Of a stretch of DNA of 64,000 nt, positions 52,423 through 60,692 are shown in pieces. The notes beneath the pieces are model-generated. The model did no database searches. It was not told the DNA's origin and saw only the letters and a program-made list of their open reading frames with translations. Position 1 is the stretch's first letter; each line of letters begins with the position of its first letter. Source of the stretch: JAVBLY01 sp031553035 (GTDB taxonomy: Bacteria; Bacillota; Clostridia; Peptostreptococcales; Anaerovoracaceae); contig JAVBLY010000009.1 of the NCBI GenBank assembly GCA_031553035.1, positions 1 through 64,000 on the forward strand. The letters run 5' to 3'. The position numbers and the translations under genes were made by a program.

Positions 52423-52668
52423 CTATTTGTTTTCGCGTTGGGTTGATTCATTCAGATAAATAGCTTTATAGTACTCATCTTCAGCACCTGCTAGGTTCGA
52501 GCGATTGCTCTTTGAATAGTCGTAAACGATAACTCCTGCAGCAGCATATGTGGTTACCGTGTCAGGCATTATGTTACCTTTGAAATAGTTTTTAATTATG
52601 CGATCTTTTTGATCAAGAATATCCTTGCGAATTAAGATTTTGGTGATATTTTCTGTGTTATTTGCCAT
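52423..52668 (-). CDS. Small hypothetical protein divergent from the Y-family polymerase
   Basis: The 81-residue protein starts at an ATG with AAAGGAG upstream. It has a charged N-terminus, a central TVTTYAAAGVIVYDYSKSN segment and a basic tail. I do not recognise a domain. Position and orientation suggest it belongs to the mutagenesis module to its right. Confidence 0.6.
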   Translation of the reverse strand: MANNTENITKILIRKDILDQKDRIIKNYFKGNIMPDTVTTYAAAGVIVYDYSKSNRSNLAGAEDEYYKAIYLNESTQRENK

Positions 52669-52849
52669 TCCATATACTCCTTTATAATTAAAACATAAAT
52701 ATGATTGTACATATCAAGTGAGGTCATTGTGATGTGTTTTCCTATTCCAATTTTTGTTGCGGTTGATCAATGTAACTGTTGCAAAGACAACAATAATTGT
52801 TGATGGTGATTGTGTTTACTATTATAATTCAAATTTATCTATTGTGCAA

Positions 52850-52874
52850 GAACATATGTTCGTGGTATTATAAT
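52850..52874 (+). promoter_or_regulatory. LexA box and -10 element of the Y-family polymerase operon
   Basis: GAACATATGTTC (52850-52861) is a perfect Gram-positive type LexA box (GAAC-N4-GTTC) just upstream of TATAAT (52869-52874). This predicts SOS induction of the operon that starts at 52892. Confidence 0.75.
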
Positions 52875-52891
52875 TTTACGGGGAGAGAATT

Positions 52892-54151
52892 ATGAATACT
52901 ATTTTTTTAATTGACGCTAATTCAGCTTATCTTTCATGGACTGCTGTTGACAGGTTAGAGCAGGGGCATAGCCTTGACATACGTAAGATTCCATCGGCGA
53001 TCACAGGTAATCCGGAAAACAGGCATGGAATCATATTGACAAAATCGATACCAGCAAAAAAGTTTGGAATTAAGACCGGAGAAAGCATATATGAGGCTCG
53101 TAAGAAATGCCCTAAATTGCAATGCTTTGCTCCTGATTATGACTTATACACAGACAGCAGTAACGCTTTTGTTGAAATCTTAAAGGAGTTTTCACCTGAT
53201 ATCGAAAGATACAGTATTGATGAATGTTTTTTAGACTATACAGCATCTAAAAAACTTTATGGTGATCCGGTTGAAACTGCTAACCACATTAGAGAAAGAG
53301 TCAGAACGGAACTAGGCTTTACAGTTAACGTTGGAATATCGACTAACAAGCTTCTTGCTAAGATGGCATCGGAATTAAAAAAGCCGGATTTGACACATAC
53401 TCTTTTTCCTGATGAAATAGAAAAAAAGTTATGGCCGCTTCATATAAGTGAATTGTTTATGGTAGGTAGAGCAACCACTAAGAAGCTTACAAATGTGGGA
53501 ATCAATACTATTGGAGAGCTTGCAAATGCCGATCTGAAATATATCAAATCATTACTTCATAATGTTCACGGAGAGCTTGTGTGGAATCATGCAAACGGTA
53601 TTGATTTTACTACTGTAAAGGAAAATAGAAAGGAAGATCAAAAAGGGGTGGGAAATAGTACTACCATCGCTTATGATGTAGAAAGCACAAAAGAAGCATA
53701 TGAGGTTATGCTGGCTTTGTGTGAAAAAGTGGGAATGAGGTTAAGAAAATTAGAATCATATTCTTCAATTGTTTCTGTATATGTACGTCCATCTAACTTC
53801 GAACTTCGTGGTTATGGACATCAGCGTAAACTCAATAAATATATAAATACCACATCTGAAATCTATAAAGAAGCGTGTTCATTATTTAGTGAAATGTGGC
53901 AAAAGGAATCGCTTAGAAAAATAGGAGTACATGTCAGTGGATTATCAAGAAATGGGTTAAGGCAGTTATCAGTCTTTGACAGTAACTTTACAGTTCGCGA
54001 TGAGTATCTAGATGAGACAATAGATACAATCAGAGAGCTCTATGGAAATTCAGCTATTATGAGAGGTACTTTCGCCAATTCAGAAATCGATGCTATCCAG
54101 GGTGGGGTAAGAGAATCCGAATATCGTATGATGGGAGGGTATGACTCGTGA
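52892..54151 (+). CDS. Y-family DNA polymerase (UmuC/DinB type)
   Basis: The 419-residue protein has Y-family motifs: FLIDANSAYLSW at the N-terminus, SIDECFLDYT with catalytic Asp/Glu near residue 110, VGISTNKLLAKMAS, and a C-terminal little-finger domain. It performs error-prone translesion synthesis. It sits behind a LexA box and is coupled to a small downstream gene by a GTGA overlap. Similar umuC genes are often carried by plasmids and ICEs. Confidence 0.95.
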   Translation: MNTIFLIDANSAYLSWTAVDRLEQGHSLDIRKIPSAITGNPENRHGIILTKSIPAKKFGIKTGESIYEARKKCPKLQCFAPDYDLYTDSSNAFVEILKEFSPDIERYSIDECFLDYTASKKLYGDPVETANHIRERVRTELGFTVNVGISTNKLLAKMASELKKPDLTHTLFPDEIEKKLWPLHISELFMVGRATTKKLTNVGINTIGELANADLKYIKSLLHNVHGELVWNHANGIDFTTVKENRKEDQKGVGNSTTIAYDVESTKEAYEVMLALCEKVGMRLRKLESYSSIVSVYVRPSNFELRGYGHQRKLNKYINTTSEIYKEACSLFSEMWQKESLRKIGVHVSGLSRNGLRQLSVFDSNFTVRDEYLDETIDTIRELYGNSAIMRGTFANSEIDAIQGGVRESEYRMMGGYDS

Positions 54152-54411
54152 AGATTATTGCGAAACCTATTGATATGTTATCTGTTTCCTATGAGTCTAA
54201 AATACCGGATCCTATTCGATTTCGAATAAAGAAGAAAGATAGCGAGGAGAAGGTTGTAATCAAAGTAAAGGTCAATTCTGTAGAGGAAAGGAAAATGAAC
54301 GGGAGAAATACGTTAATATACAGGTGTCAAGGGGTGGTTAATGGTGTCCTTCGTCCATATGAGCTTAAGTATAAGAAAGACAGCTGCACTTGGGAACTAT
54401 ATAAAATGTGA
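54148..54411 (+). CDS. Small protein coupled to the Y-family polymerase
   Basis: The 87-residue protein starts with GTG in the polymerase stop (GTGA). It is beta-rich with basic patches (RIKKKDSEEKVVIKVKVNSVEERK) and a C-terminal ELKYKKDSCTWELYK. I do not know the family. Tight coupling suggests an accessory of the translesion polymerase. Confidence 0.7.
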   Translation: MKIIAKPIDMLSVSYESKIPDPIRFRIKKKDSEEKVVIKVKVNSVEERKMNGRNTLIYRCQGVVNGVLRPYELKYKKDSCTWELYKM

Positions 54412-54465
54412 GAAAAAGTGTATCATATATTATATACATTGAGTAGATGGCAAAAGAGGTGAAAA

Positions 54466-54726
54466 GTGATTGAAAATAATAAGACTTACACGCGTGCACT
54501 TGTATTCAGTAGTGCAATGGATAACTATTTAGATATAATAAATCAAATCGTAAATAATAATATATATTCGCCAGATTATAGAATAGAATTCTTTTCTGAT
54601 ACCATAGTTATTACTCCAAACGGTGTTGAATTAGATGATGTCGGAAAAGATAGAATCATCAATAATGGGAAGAACCAGCGTAATTTTTCATTAATTGATT
54701 TAGTTGAACCTGTTGAAATTAACTAA
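54466..54726 (+). CDS. Small hypothetical protein
   Basis: The 86-residue frame begins at GTG 54466 behind AGAGGTG. No domain is recognised. It lies 54 bp after the previous gene and 36 bp before the SRAP gene, in the same direction, consistent with one SOS operon. Confidence 0.6.
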   Translation: MIENNKTYTRALVFSSAMDNYLDIINQIVNNNIYSPDYRIEFFSDTIVITPNGVELDDVGKDRIINNGKNQRNFSLIDLVEPVEIN

Positions 54727-54762
54727 TGATTGACATAACCGTTCATAGAAAGTGAGTGTAAC

Positions 54763-55332
54763 ATGTGTGGAAGATATTATATTGATAGCGATATAGAAGG
54801 AATAAAAGAGATATTTGATGAAATAGAGCGCAGATATCCAGGAGTTATTATGAGTACTGGCGAAATATATCCTACGAACACGGTACCAATCATAACTGAT
54901 GAGGGTCCTAAGCCAGCATTTTGGGGATTTGAAAAATGGGATCATAAAGGGCATCTTATCAATGCTAGAGCTGAGACAGCTGAAGATAAAAAAACGTTTA
55001 AGGAACCATTTTTAAAGAAGCGATGTATCATTCCAACTACCGGTTTTTTTGAGTGGTCGAAAGATAAAACTAAAACAAAGTATTTATTCGAACTTCCTGA
55101 TGAAGACATCTTATATCTTGCCGGATTATATGAATACTATGATAATGAGTTGTGTATGGTAATATTGACTCATAGGCCTAATGAATCGGTGTCCGATATA
55201 CATGATCGTATGCCAGTCATCCTAACAGGGGACCAGCTGACTCTGTGGTTAAATGAAACGGATGAAGCACGTCAAATCATTGAGATGAATTCACCGCTAC
55301 TTAAGAGGCAAGTAGATGATAAAACTAAGTAA
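54763..55332 (+). CDS. SRAP/YedK (HMCES-like) abasic-site DNA-crosslinking protein
   Basis: The 189-residue protein has the invariant Cys 2 (MCGRYY), NARAET, CIIPTTGFFEWSKD and HDRMPVIL of the SOS-response-associated peptidase family. Cys 2 forms a thiazolidine link to abasic sites in single-stranded DNA. It fits functionally with the upstream translesion polymerase. It overlaps the next gene by 17 bp. Confidence 0.93.
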   Translation: MCGRYYIDSDIEGIKEIFDEIERRYPGVIMSTGEIYPTNTVPIITDEGPKPAFWGFEKWDHKGHLINARAETAEDKKTFKEPFLKKRCIIPTTGFFEWSKDKTKTKYLFELPDEDILYLAGLYEYYDNELCMVILTHRPNESVSDIHDRMPVILTGDQLTLWLNETDEARQIIEMNSPLLKRQVDDKTK

Positions 55333-55792
55333 GTGTATTCACAGTTCATATAAATTGCATGAAGTCATTTTAGATGGCGATAGGTTAATCGTTATTGCCA
55401 TTAGTGAACTTCATTTTGGGTATATGTCTTCTGATTATAATGTGGATTTTAAACTATACCTATGGGAATATGGGCAATTAAGTGAAAAACAACATTTGAT
55501 GGCGCATATAGAACGGGATAGGACAAGAGATGATAACTACCTCTTTGCTAATCTTCAAAATATTCAAGGCGAGCAAAACAAAGGCTATGGCTCAATTATT
55601 TTAAGACATTTCATTGAATACATGAATAATAACGATGTCAGTGAAATATATGGTACTATAGCTGCCTCACTTATTGACGATCATGAAAACATTGATCCTC
55701 GAAAATACATTGAGAAACTACGTAAGTTTTATTCTAAACATGGATTTACAATTACTGACAATAATAAGCTATTAATGCATCTACAAAAATAA
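55316..55792 (+). CDS. GNAT-like acetyltransferase domain protein
   Basis: The 158-residue protein has a GNAT-type central motif, NKGYGSIILRHFIEYMNNNDVSEIYG, and a C-terminal KFYSKHGFTI. The N-terminal half is unusual and not recognised. It overlaps the SRAP gene, so it belongs to the same operon. Substrate unknown. Confidence 0.65.
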   Translation: MIKLSKCIHSSYKLHEVILDGDRLIVIAISELHFGYMSSDYNVDFKLYLWEYGQLSEKQHLMAHIERDRTRDDNYLFANLQNIQGEQNKGYGSIILRHFIEYMNNNDVSEIYGTIAASLIDDHENIDPRKYIEKLRKFYSKHGFTITDNNKLLMHLQK

Positions 55793-55798
55793 AAAGCA

Positions 55799-55978
55799 TT
55801 ATTTTGTTCTCATATTAATGCGGCAAAAATTAATTATCCCACAATCGTCCGGCGAGTTAAAGAATTCATCCTCACTTATTGTGATATCATCAGGTTTTGT
55901 ATCAAAGTCTTCAGGTGCGATACAGTAACAGATTGTGTTATCTTCAATTCTTTTAAAATATTTTAATTTCATATTCAT
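55799..55978 (-). CDS. Acidic 59-residue hypothetical protein
   Basis: This short frame starts at ATG 55978 with GGAGGTAAGATT directly upstream, a strong ribosome-binding site. The protein has a basic start (MNMKLKYFKRIED), a Cys pair (CYC), and a strongly acidic middle (DFDTKPDDITISEDEF). Small acidic proteins occur in mobile-element leading regions as DNA mimics, but that is only a thought here. Confidence 0.6.
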   Translation of the reverse strand: MNMKLKYFKRIEDNTICYCIAPEDFDTKPDDITISEDEFFNSPDDCGIINFCRINMRTK

Positions 55979-56331
55979 AATCTTACCTCCAAATAGACTA
56001 TACCAAAGTAAGCAAGATATTTATGATAAATCTATGAAGATGTCAAAATACGTACGTTTAGAGTCTTAATACGTTATTTTGTGTCAGACGTTTGAATGAC
56101 AACGTTCTGACATTTAGAGTAAGGCTTTTCCTACTGGCTGTCAAATGACAGGCAGTATTTTTCGCGTGCAAATAATCTCCGCCTTTTCCAAGGAACATTT
56201 GACAGACATTAGAAAAAGATTATAGCAAGTCAGGAGGGCAGTTCTCCCTTTGAAAAAGGTAAGCGCGAGCCGAACCGAGCGTTATGGCGAGTGAGAGCGT
56301 TATTACACTATTTGAAATAAAGGAGAATATT
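55979..56331. promoter_or_regulatory. Leader module A upstream of radC; candidate single-stranded promoter
   Basis: No gene is visible. A TGTCAGA-CGTT/AACG-TTCTGACA hairpin lies at about 56083-56112, and TGTCAAAT/ATTTGACA arms at 56139-56204. The part from about 56120 to 56275 is homologous, base by base with small gaps, to 58012-58165 in front of ssb. Shared blocks are CTGTCAAAT, AGTATTTTT, AATCTCC, TTGACAG, AAAAAG, GTCAGG and GTAAGC. Confidence 0.65.
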
Positions 56332-56985
56332 ATGCTAGTAAAGGAAATGATTAGAAATGAGCAACCAAGTGTGAAAATTGAGTTTGAGGGAGCAGAACGA
56401 TTAAGTAACGCAGAACTACTTACTTTAATAACATCGGCACTTGATACGGAGCATGCAAACAATTTATTAAAAGTTGGATTTAATGAGTTAGCAAGTATGT
56501 CTACAGAGCAAATTCAAAAGTTAAGTGGATTGACCAAAAAACGTGCACAGCAGTTAAGAGCAAGTATAGAACTTTCAAGACGAATGGCGATTTCAACCAA
56601 AGTTAGAAAAACTAGGGTAGATTCTCCACAAGCTATAGCTGAATACTTTATGGAAGAAATGAGACATAATAAAAAAGAATGTTTCAAGGTTTTACTTCTT
56701 AACGTACAGAGTGAGGTTATTGGCGTTGAGACTGTCAGTATTGGTAATATAAATTCATCTATTGTTGACCCAAGGGAAGTATTTAACCTTGCCGTTAAAA
56801 AAAGTGCTGCCAGAATAGCATTAGTTCATCAGCATCCTTCTGGTAATCCTAAAGCAAGTGAAGCCGATATAAAGGTCACTAAACGTCTTATAGAGGCCGG
56901 GGAAATTCTTGATATCAAGATTATTGACCATATTATTATAGGTGATGGTGTATTCACAAGTCTAAAAAGTCAAAGATTGATGTAG
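56332..56985 (+). CDS. radC: RadC-family JAMM-domain protein
   Basis: The start is the ATG at 56332 behind AAAGGAG, giving 217 residues. It has an N-terminal helix-hairpin-helix region (LSGLTKKRAQQLRAS) and a C-terminal MPN/JAMM metalloprotease-like domain with HQHPSGNPKASEAD (His near 166). RadC proteins are common on plasmids, ICEs and prophages; true DNA-repair function is doubtful. It shares its leader with the ssb gene downstream. Confidence 0.92.
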   Translation: MLVKEMIRNEQPSVKIEFEGAERLSNAELLTLITSALDTEHANNLLKVGFNELASMSTEQIQKLSGLTKKRAQQLRASIELSRRMAISTKVRKTRVDSPQAIAEYFMEEMRHNKKECFKVLLLNVQSEVIGVETVSIGNINSSIVDPREVFNLAVKKSAARIALVHQHPSGNPKASEADIKVTKRLIEAGEILDIKIIDHIIIGDGVFTSLKSQRLM

Positions 56986-57004
56986 AATTGTAGTAATAAA
57001 ACTG

Positions 57005-57030
57005 ATAAGACGCGGATATCCGCGTCTTAT
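57005..57030 (+). terminator. Terminator after radC
   Basis: The 26-base perfect palindrome (arms ATAAGACGCGGAT / ATCCGCGTCTTAT) is followed by TTTG, 20 bp past the radC stop. Confidence 0.85.
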
Positions 57031-57116
57031 TTGCGAAAATTCTTAGGGGACAGAATCTCGTTAAAAGTGATGGTTAAGTTAATATAAGGTAAAATATCAG
57101 CTTTCGGGTTCCATAA

Positions 57117-57569
57117 TTAGTCAGTTAATTTGTTATCATTGTTTAAAAATCCTATCGAGGCAAAGGTAATCCCAATAAAAACAAGGCCAGGGAAAATGAA
57201 ACATAAAAGTGTGGTCCAAATTGTTCCTCCTTCTACATGAGTAGTCTCATATTGATATGCAGGTACATACATTCTCCAATTCAGTACTTGCCTGATAATT
57301 ACAGGAACTCCAAGGAGTACAGATGCAATAGCGGCAATTACTTTGTTACCCAACAAATCAAACTTTCCGGCGACCAAAGGGGGAATAAATGCAATGAAAA
57401 CACTGCCAAATATTAATCCACTAATAGCGAGGATTACCAACAAAAAAGTAAGTGAACCATTGATTCCAAAGTTAAGCCACATCGTATATTTAGGCATTAG
57501 ATAATAAGCTAATGCTCCAATCCCTGCTGATGCCAAAAAAATAATAATCGAACCTAATATTTTTTTCAT
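57117..57569 (-). CDS. Four-helix membrane protein, unknown function
   Basis: I prefer the ATG at 57569 (AAAGGA upstream), giving 150 residues, over the ATG 14 codons earlier. About four membrane helices are visible (near residues 5-22, 33-60, 73-90 and 118-140). I do not recognise the family. It is oriented against the surrounding genes and may be a separately acquired gene. Confidence 0.65.
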   Translation of the reverse strand: MKKILGSIIIFLASAGIGALAYYLMPKYTMWLNFGINGSLTFLLVILAISGLIFGSVFIAFIPPLVAGKFDLLGNKVIAAIASVLLGVPVIIRQVLNWRMYVPAYQYETTHVEGGTIWTTLLCFIFPGLVFIGITFASIGFLNNDNKLTD

Positions 57570-58226
57570 TTCGTATTGTCCTTTCATCGACGAGTTTATT
57601 ATATCAGACATCGATTAAAAATTCAGTAAACGAAATGACAATACCAATATATTAACCGTAAAAGTCAAAATCTTTATTATTAAAGTCATTGACTGTCAAT
57701 TCTAGGTCTAGTAAAGCCTTGGTATTGATATCATCGTATATTTTCTTACGTTTTCGACTATAGGTGGCAAAAATACCCACCGATGTTAATCATCCGTGGA
57801 TATTTTTGCAGATGTTACCCACAGTGTTGTCGTTGATAGCTGGATCGGAGCTATTTTAAGGGGCTCCTTGCCAGCCGACAAAATGTGGATAACATCTTTT
57901 GGCACATGTGTGCCGTTTTCCGCTTCGCTCTATGATTTTACAAGGCAGAGGGGCTTTAGTAAAAGGTAACTTTTCTGCGGAGGATCCTTAGAAAAGTATT
58001 AATCATTTTTTAAGGCTTTTTATTCTTAGCTGTCAAATACGGGTAGTATTTTTGCTATGCAAAAATCTCCACCCCCAGTTTCAAATTGTTTCGTTTTTGA
58101 CAGCATCATAAAAAGTGCAGGTCGGTCAGGTGAGCTTTTCCCTTTTAAAAAAAGTAAGCACGCACGACACAGGCTAGTTCGGACAATTTGGTTCGATGAG
58201 TGTGTTGGCGGGGAAAGGACATAAAA
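57570..58226. promoter_or_regulatory. Leader module B upstream of ssb, with long hairpins
   Basis: This 657-bp region has two consecutive long hairpins (57765-57810 and 57810-57897) and then the module homologous to the radC leader (58012-58165), with GCTGTCAAA/TTTTGACAGC arms and TTTTTGC/GCAAAAA inside. On the minus strand, 57652-57780 reads as a 42-codon frame ending NNKDFDFYG with protein-like composition but no ribosome site; it may be a gene remnant. Confidence 0.65.
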
Positions 58227-58541
58227 ATGAACAGTATCAATTTCATTGGAAGACTCACGAAAGACCCAGAGTTACGAAAAACAGAGGATGGAAAGAGTAT
58301 ATGTAATTTCTCTGTTGCAGTCGATGATACCTATTCAAAAGAGGATAGAGTCGATTTTATGAGAGTGACTGTGTTTGGTGTACAAGGCGAAAATTGTGAG
58401 AAGTATCTACAAAAAGGATTTTTGGTAGGTGTGTCCGGTAGATTCCGCTCCGATACATATAAAGATTCAGAGGGCATAACAAGATATCCTGTTTCAGTAG
58501 TTGCAGAGAAAGTAAGTTTTCTTCAGTGGCCTGAAAGATAA
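58227..58541 (+). CDS. ssb: Single-stranded DNA-binding protein
   Basis: The start is the ATG at 58227 behind GAAAGGAC, giving 104 residues. The OB fold is clear: MNSINFIGRLTKDPELRKT, DFMRVTVFG, GFLVGVSGRF. The acidic C-terminal tail that recruits replication proteins in chromosomal SSB is missing, as is usual in small phage or plasmid SSBs. It would coat single-stranded DNA during transfer. It follows leader module B. Confidence 0.93.
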   Translation: MNSINFIGRLTKDPELRKTEDGKSICNFSVAVDDTYSKEDRVDFMRVTVFGVQGENCEKYLQKGFLVGVSGRFRSDTYKDSEGITRYPVSVVAEKVSFLQWPER

Positions 58542-58652
58542 AACGGCTAAAGGTCTCTGATGAGTCTTTGAAAATTAAGACGAAACCGCCTTATAGGCGG
58601 TTAGGCTAGCCGTTTTATCTAAGGTATGCCAGTCAGACAATACTATCTGACT
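58536..58652 (+). terminator. Nested inverted repeats between ssb and parB
   Basis: AGATAAAACGGCTA (58536-58549) pairs exactly with TAGCCGTTTTATCT (58607-58620). Inside lies ACCGCC/GGCGGT. AGTCAGA/TCTGACT (58631-58652) follows. The first arm covers the ssb stop codon. The T-poor flank argues against simple termination, so a control or processing element is possible. Confidence 0.55.
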
Positions 58653-58678
58653 AATAAGAAAAACAAAGGAGAAAAATT

Positions 58679-60046
58679 ATGTTAATTAAGATGATTAAGG
58701 CAGACAAGTTAAAACCACATCCGATGAATCCAAGACAGGATTTAGGTGACTTGACCGAAATGGCAGACAGTATCAGGCAAAACGGTATTTTACAGAATTT
58801 GACTATTGTTTCTGATAAGAAAAGTGATGATTCATTTTTCGTTGTCGTAGGCCATAAGAGACGGGCGGCAGGTCTTATGGCAGAAGTAGGGGAGTTTCCC
58901 TGTGAGATAAAAGACCTGACGGACCAAGAAATTATTCAATATATGATGATTGAAAATGGTCAGAGAAACGACCTTTCTCCTTATGAAGAAGCCGTCGGAT
59001 TTCAAACTATGATGGACTTAGGACTTACCAAAAAAGAAATTGCTAAGAATACCGGATTTTCTGTTAAAACTGTAAATTCTAGATTCAAGTTACTGGACTT
59101 GAATCAGGAAACGCTAAAAGATGTATCCGAGGAGCAAGAAATCACTATTATGGATTTGGCTAAACTTGAAAAAATCAAAAGTAAGAGAAGAAAAAACAGT
59201 GTTCTCAAGAAAATTGGTACAGATAATTTTGATTACGAGATTCAAAAGGCTGTTCGCGAAGAGAAAAAGGAAAAAGAAAAACGAGACTTCCTAAAGGAAC
59301 TATCTAAGTATGCAAAAGAAATATCGGACGATGAAGTCGGAAAATACAAATACGAGGATGTATTTTTTAGTTACGATTCTGAACTTCCAGAGGATATGGA
59401 CGATAACAACTATTATTACACCATCAATACTTACGGCAGTATCAGTCTATATCGTGACTTCACCGATGAAGATATACAGGAAGAAGACAAACGTGATGAA
59501 CGTGACGAAAAGAGAGAAGAACTGTCTCTTAAGCTAGATGGCATCATTGATACTATGAAAAATGCGAGATTTGAGTTCATTAAGTCTCTTGGCTATAAAA
59601 AACAGTTCGATGATATGGTAAAGCTTTCTCTGGCAAACATAGTTATCGGTTATGAATTCAGTCAATATATCTATAGCTTTAATGTTAAAAGAGAGCTTAA
59701 AGCAATATATGGCTTTGAAGACGATGATGTAAACGGCTCTTATGATTATGAGGAACTTATTGATAAGTTATCAAAAGATAAGTGTTATCCTCTTTACATC
59801 ATATATGCAGTAAATGAAAGCAATATTTGTAGTGTTGGTTTACACAACTTGTTTGATGATGGTGAGGTAAGCGTAAACGAAAGTTTGAAACATCAGTATG
59901 ACTTCCTTATGAACGTTGGATATAAACTAAGTGACGAAGAAGAACAATTCTTAAATGGTACACATGAAATCTATGCTGATGTTTCCGAATATAACGGTAT
60001 TGAGCATATTGATCAAGAAGATAATGAGAAAAAGGACGTCGCATAA
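58679..60046 (+). CDS. ParB/Spo0J-family nuclease-domain protein
   Basis: The 455-residue protein has a ParB N-terminal domain (KLKPHPMNPRQDLGDLTEMADSIRQNG; VVVGHKRRAAGLMAEVG, the GxxRxxA-type box) and an HTH (TKKEIAKNTGFSVKTVNSRFKLL). It then has a long acidic, charged C-terminal region of about 250 residues. Without a ParA next to it, it is more like plasmid leading-region ParB-like proteins than a chromosomal partition factor. It follows ssb, with AAAGGAG before the ATG. Confidence 0.9.
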   Translation: MLIKMIKADKLKPHPMNPRQDLGDLTEMADSIRQNGILQNLTIVSDKKSDDSFFVVVGHKRRAAGLMAEVGEFPCEIKDLTDQEIIQYMMIENGQRNDLSPYEEAVGFQTMMDLGLTKKEIAKNTGFSVKTVNSRFKLLDLNQETLKDVSEEQEITIMDLAKLEKIKSKRRKNSVLKKIGTDNFDYEIQKAVREEKKEKEKRDFLKELSKYAKEISDDEVGKYKYEDVFFSYDSELPEDMDDNNYYYTINTYGSISLYRDFTDEDIQEEDKRDERDEKREELSLKLDGIIDTMKNARFEFIKSLGYKKQFDDMVKLSLANIVIGYEFSQYIYSFNVKRELKAIYGFEDDDVNGSYDYEELIDKLSKDKCYPLYIIYAVNESNICSVGLHNLFDDGEVSVNESLKHQYDFLMNVGYKLSDEEEQFLNGTHEIYADVSEYNGIEHIDQEDNEKKDVA

Positions 60047-60157
60047 TATTCTACCTGTACTCACATGGATAGCTAAGTGCTTTCCTTGTGAGTACGTATA
60101 TTTATTTTGTACGAACTTAGTTCATCTTATTTGAAGATATTTGAGAGGAGAGATAAA

Positions 60158-60442
60158 ATGCAAAGTATACTAAAGGAGTTATTTAACGGTAATATTTCAT
60201 TCGACAGGAAGTTTTATTCACAAGATTCATCTTTTGTGAAAGCTGCAAAAAAGAGAAGTGAAGCTGAGAGTAATCTTAAGAAAACACTAAATGACAAGGA
60301 TATAAAACTTTTTGATGAGTATTGTGAAGCACAGGCTGATGTTGATTTTATGAAGCTTTATAGTACTTATGAAGATACGGTACGCTTCATGATGTTATTT
60401 ATGATTGAAATATTTGGAGATGATATTACCGGCTACGACTAA
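60158..60442 (+). CDS. DUF6809-like small protein
   Basis: The start is the ATG at 60158 behind GAGAGGAGAG, giving 94 residues. The pattern SILKELFNGN near the N-terminus, a Lys/Glu-rich helix and a C-terminal VRFMMLFMIEIFG resemble DUF6809 proteins found in mobile regions of Firmicutes. No function is known. Confidence 0.65.
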   Translation: MQSILKELFNGNISFDRKFYSQDSSFVKAAKKRSEAESNLKKTLNDKDIKLFDEYCEAQADVDFMKLYSTYEDTVRFMMLFMIEIFGDDITGYD

Positions 60443-60482
60443 TATCAATAATATTAGATACCTTAATATATAGCTTTATTTT

Positions 60483-60544
60483 GAAACCTTGTCTGAAATC
60501 AGTACATTAACTGATTGAACGAGGTTTCTTTTTTGGTATAATAC
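60483..60544 (+). terminator. Terminator after the DUF6809-like gene
   Basis: GAAACCT (60483-60489) pairs with AGGTTTC (60532-60538), with an inner ATCAGT/ACTGAT stem, and is followed by a run of seven T. Confidence 0.8.
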
Positions 60545-60684
60545 AGAGAAAAGTACTGGTTCCTGATGATGGAGGATATTCAATGAAAATATTCACAAAT
60601 ATTATTGGTTTTATAGTTATGGTAATAAAACTGTTTATTGACGCATTAATTTCAGTTAAATTTATTAAGGATGTATTATTCTCG

Positions 60685-60692
60685 GGATATTT
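60685..60692. repeat. Target-site duplication, left copy
   Basis: GGATATTT occurs immediately outside the left inverted repeat and again at 62194-62201. Eight-base duplications are typical of the IS256 family. Confidence 0.85.
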
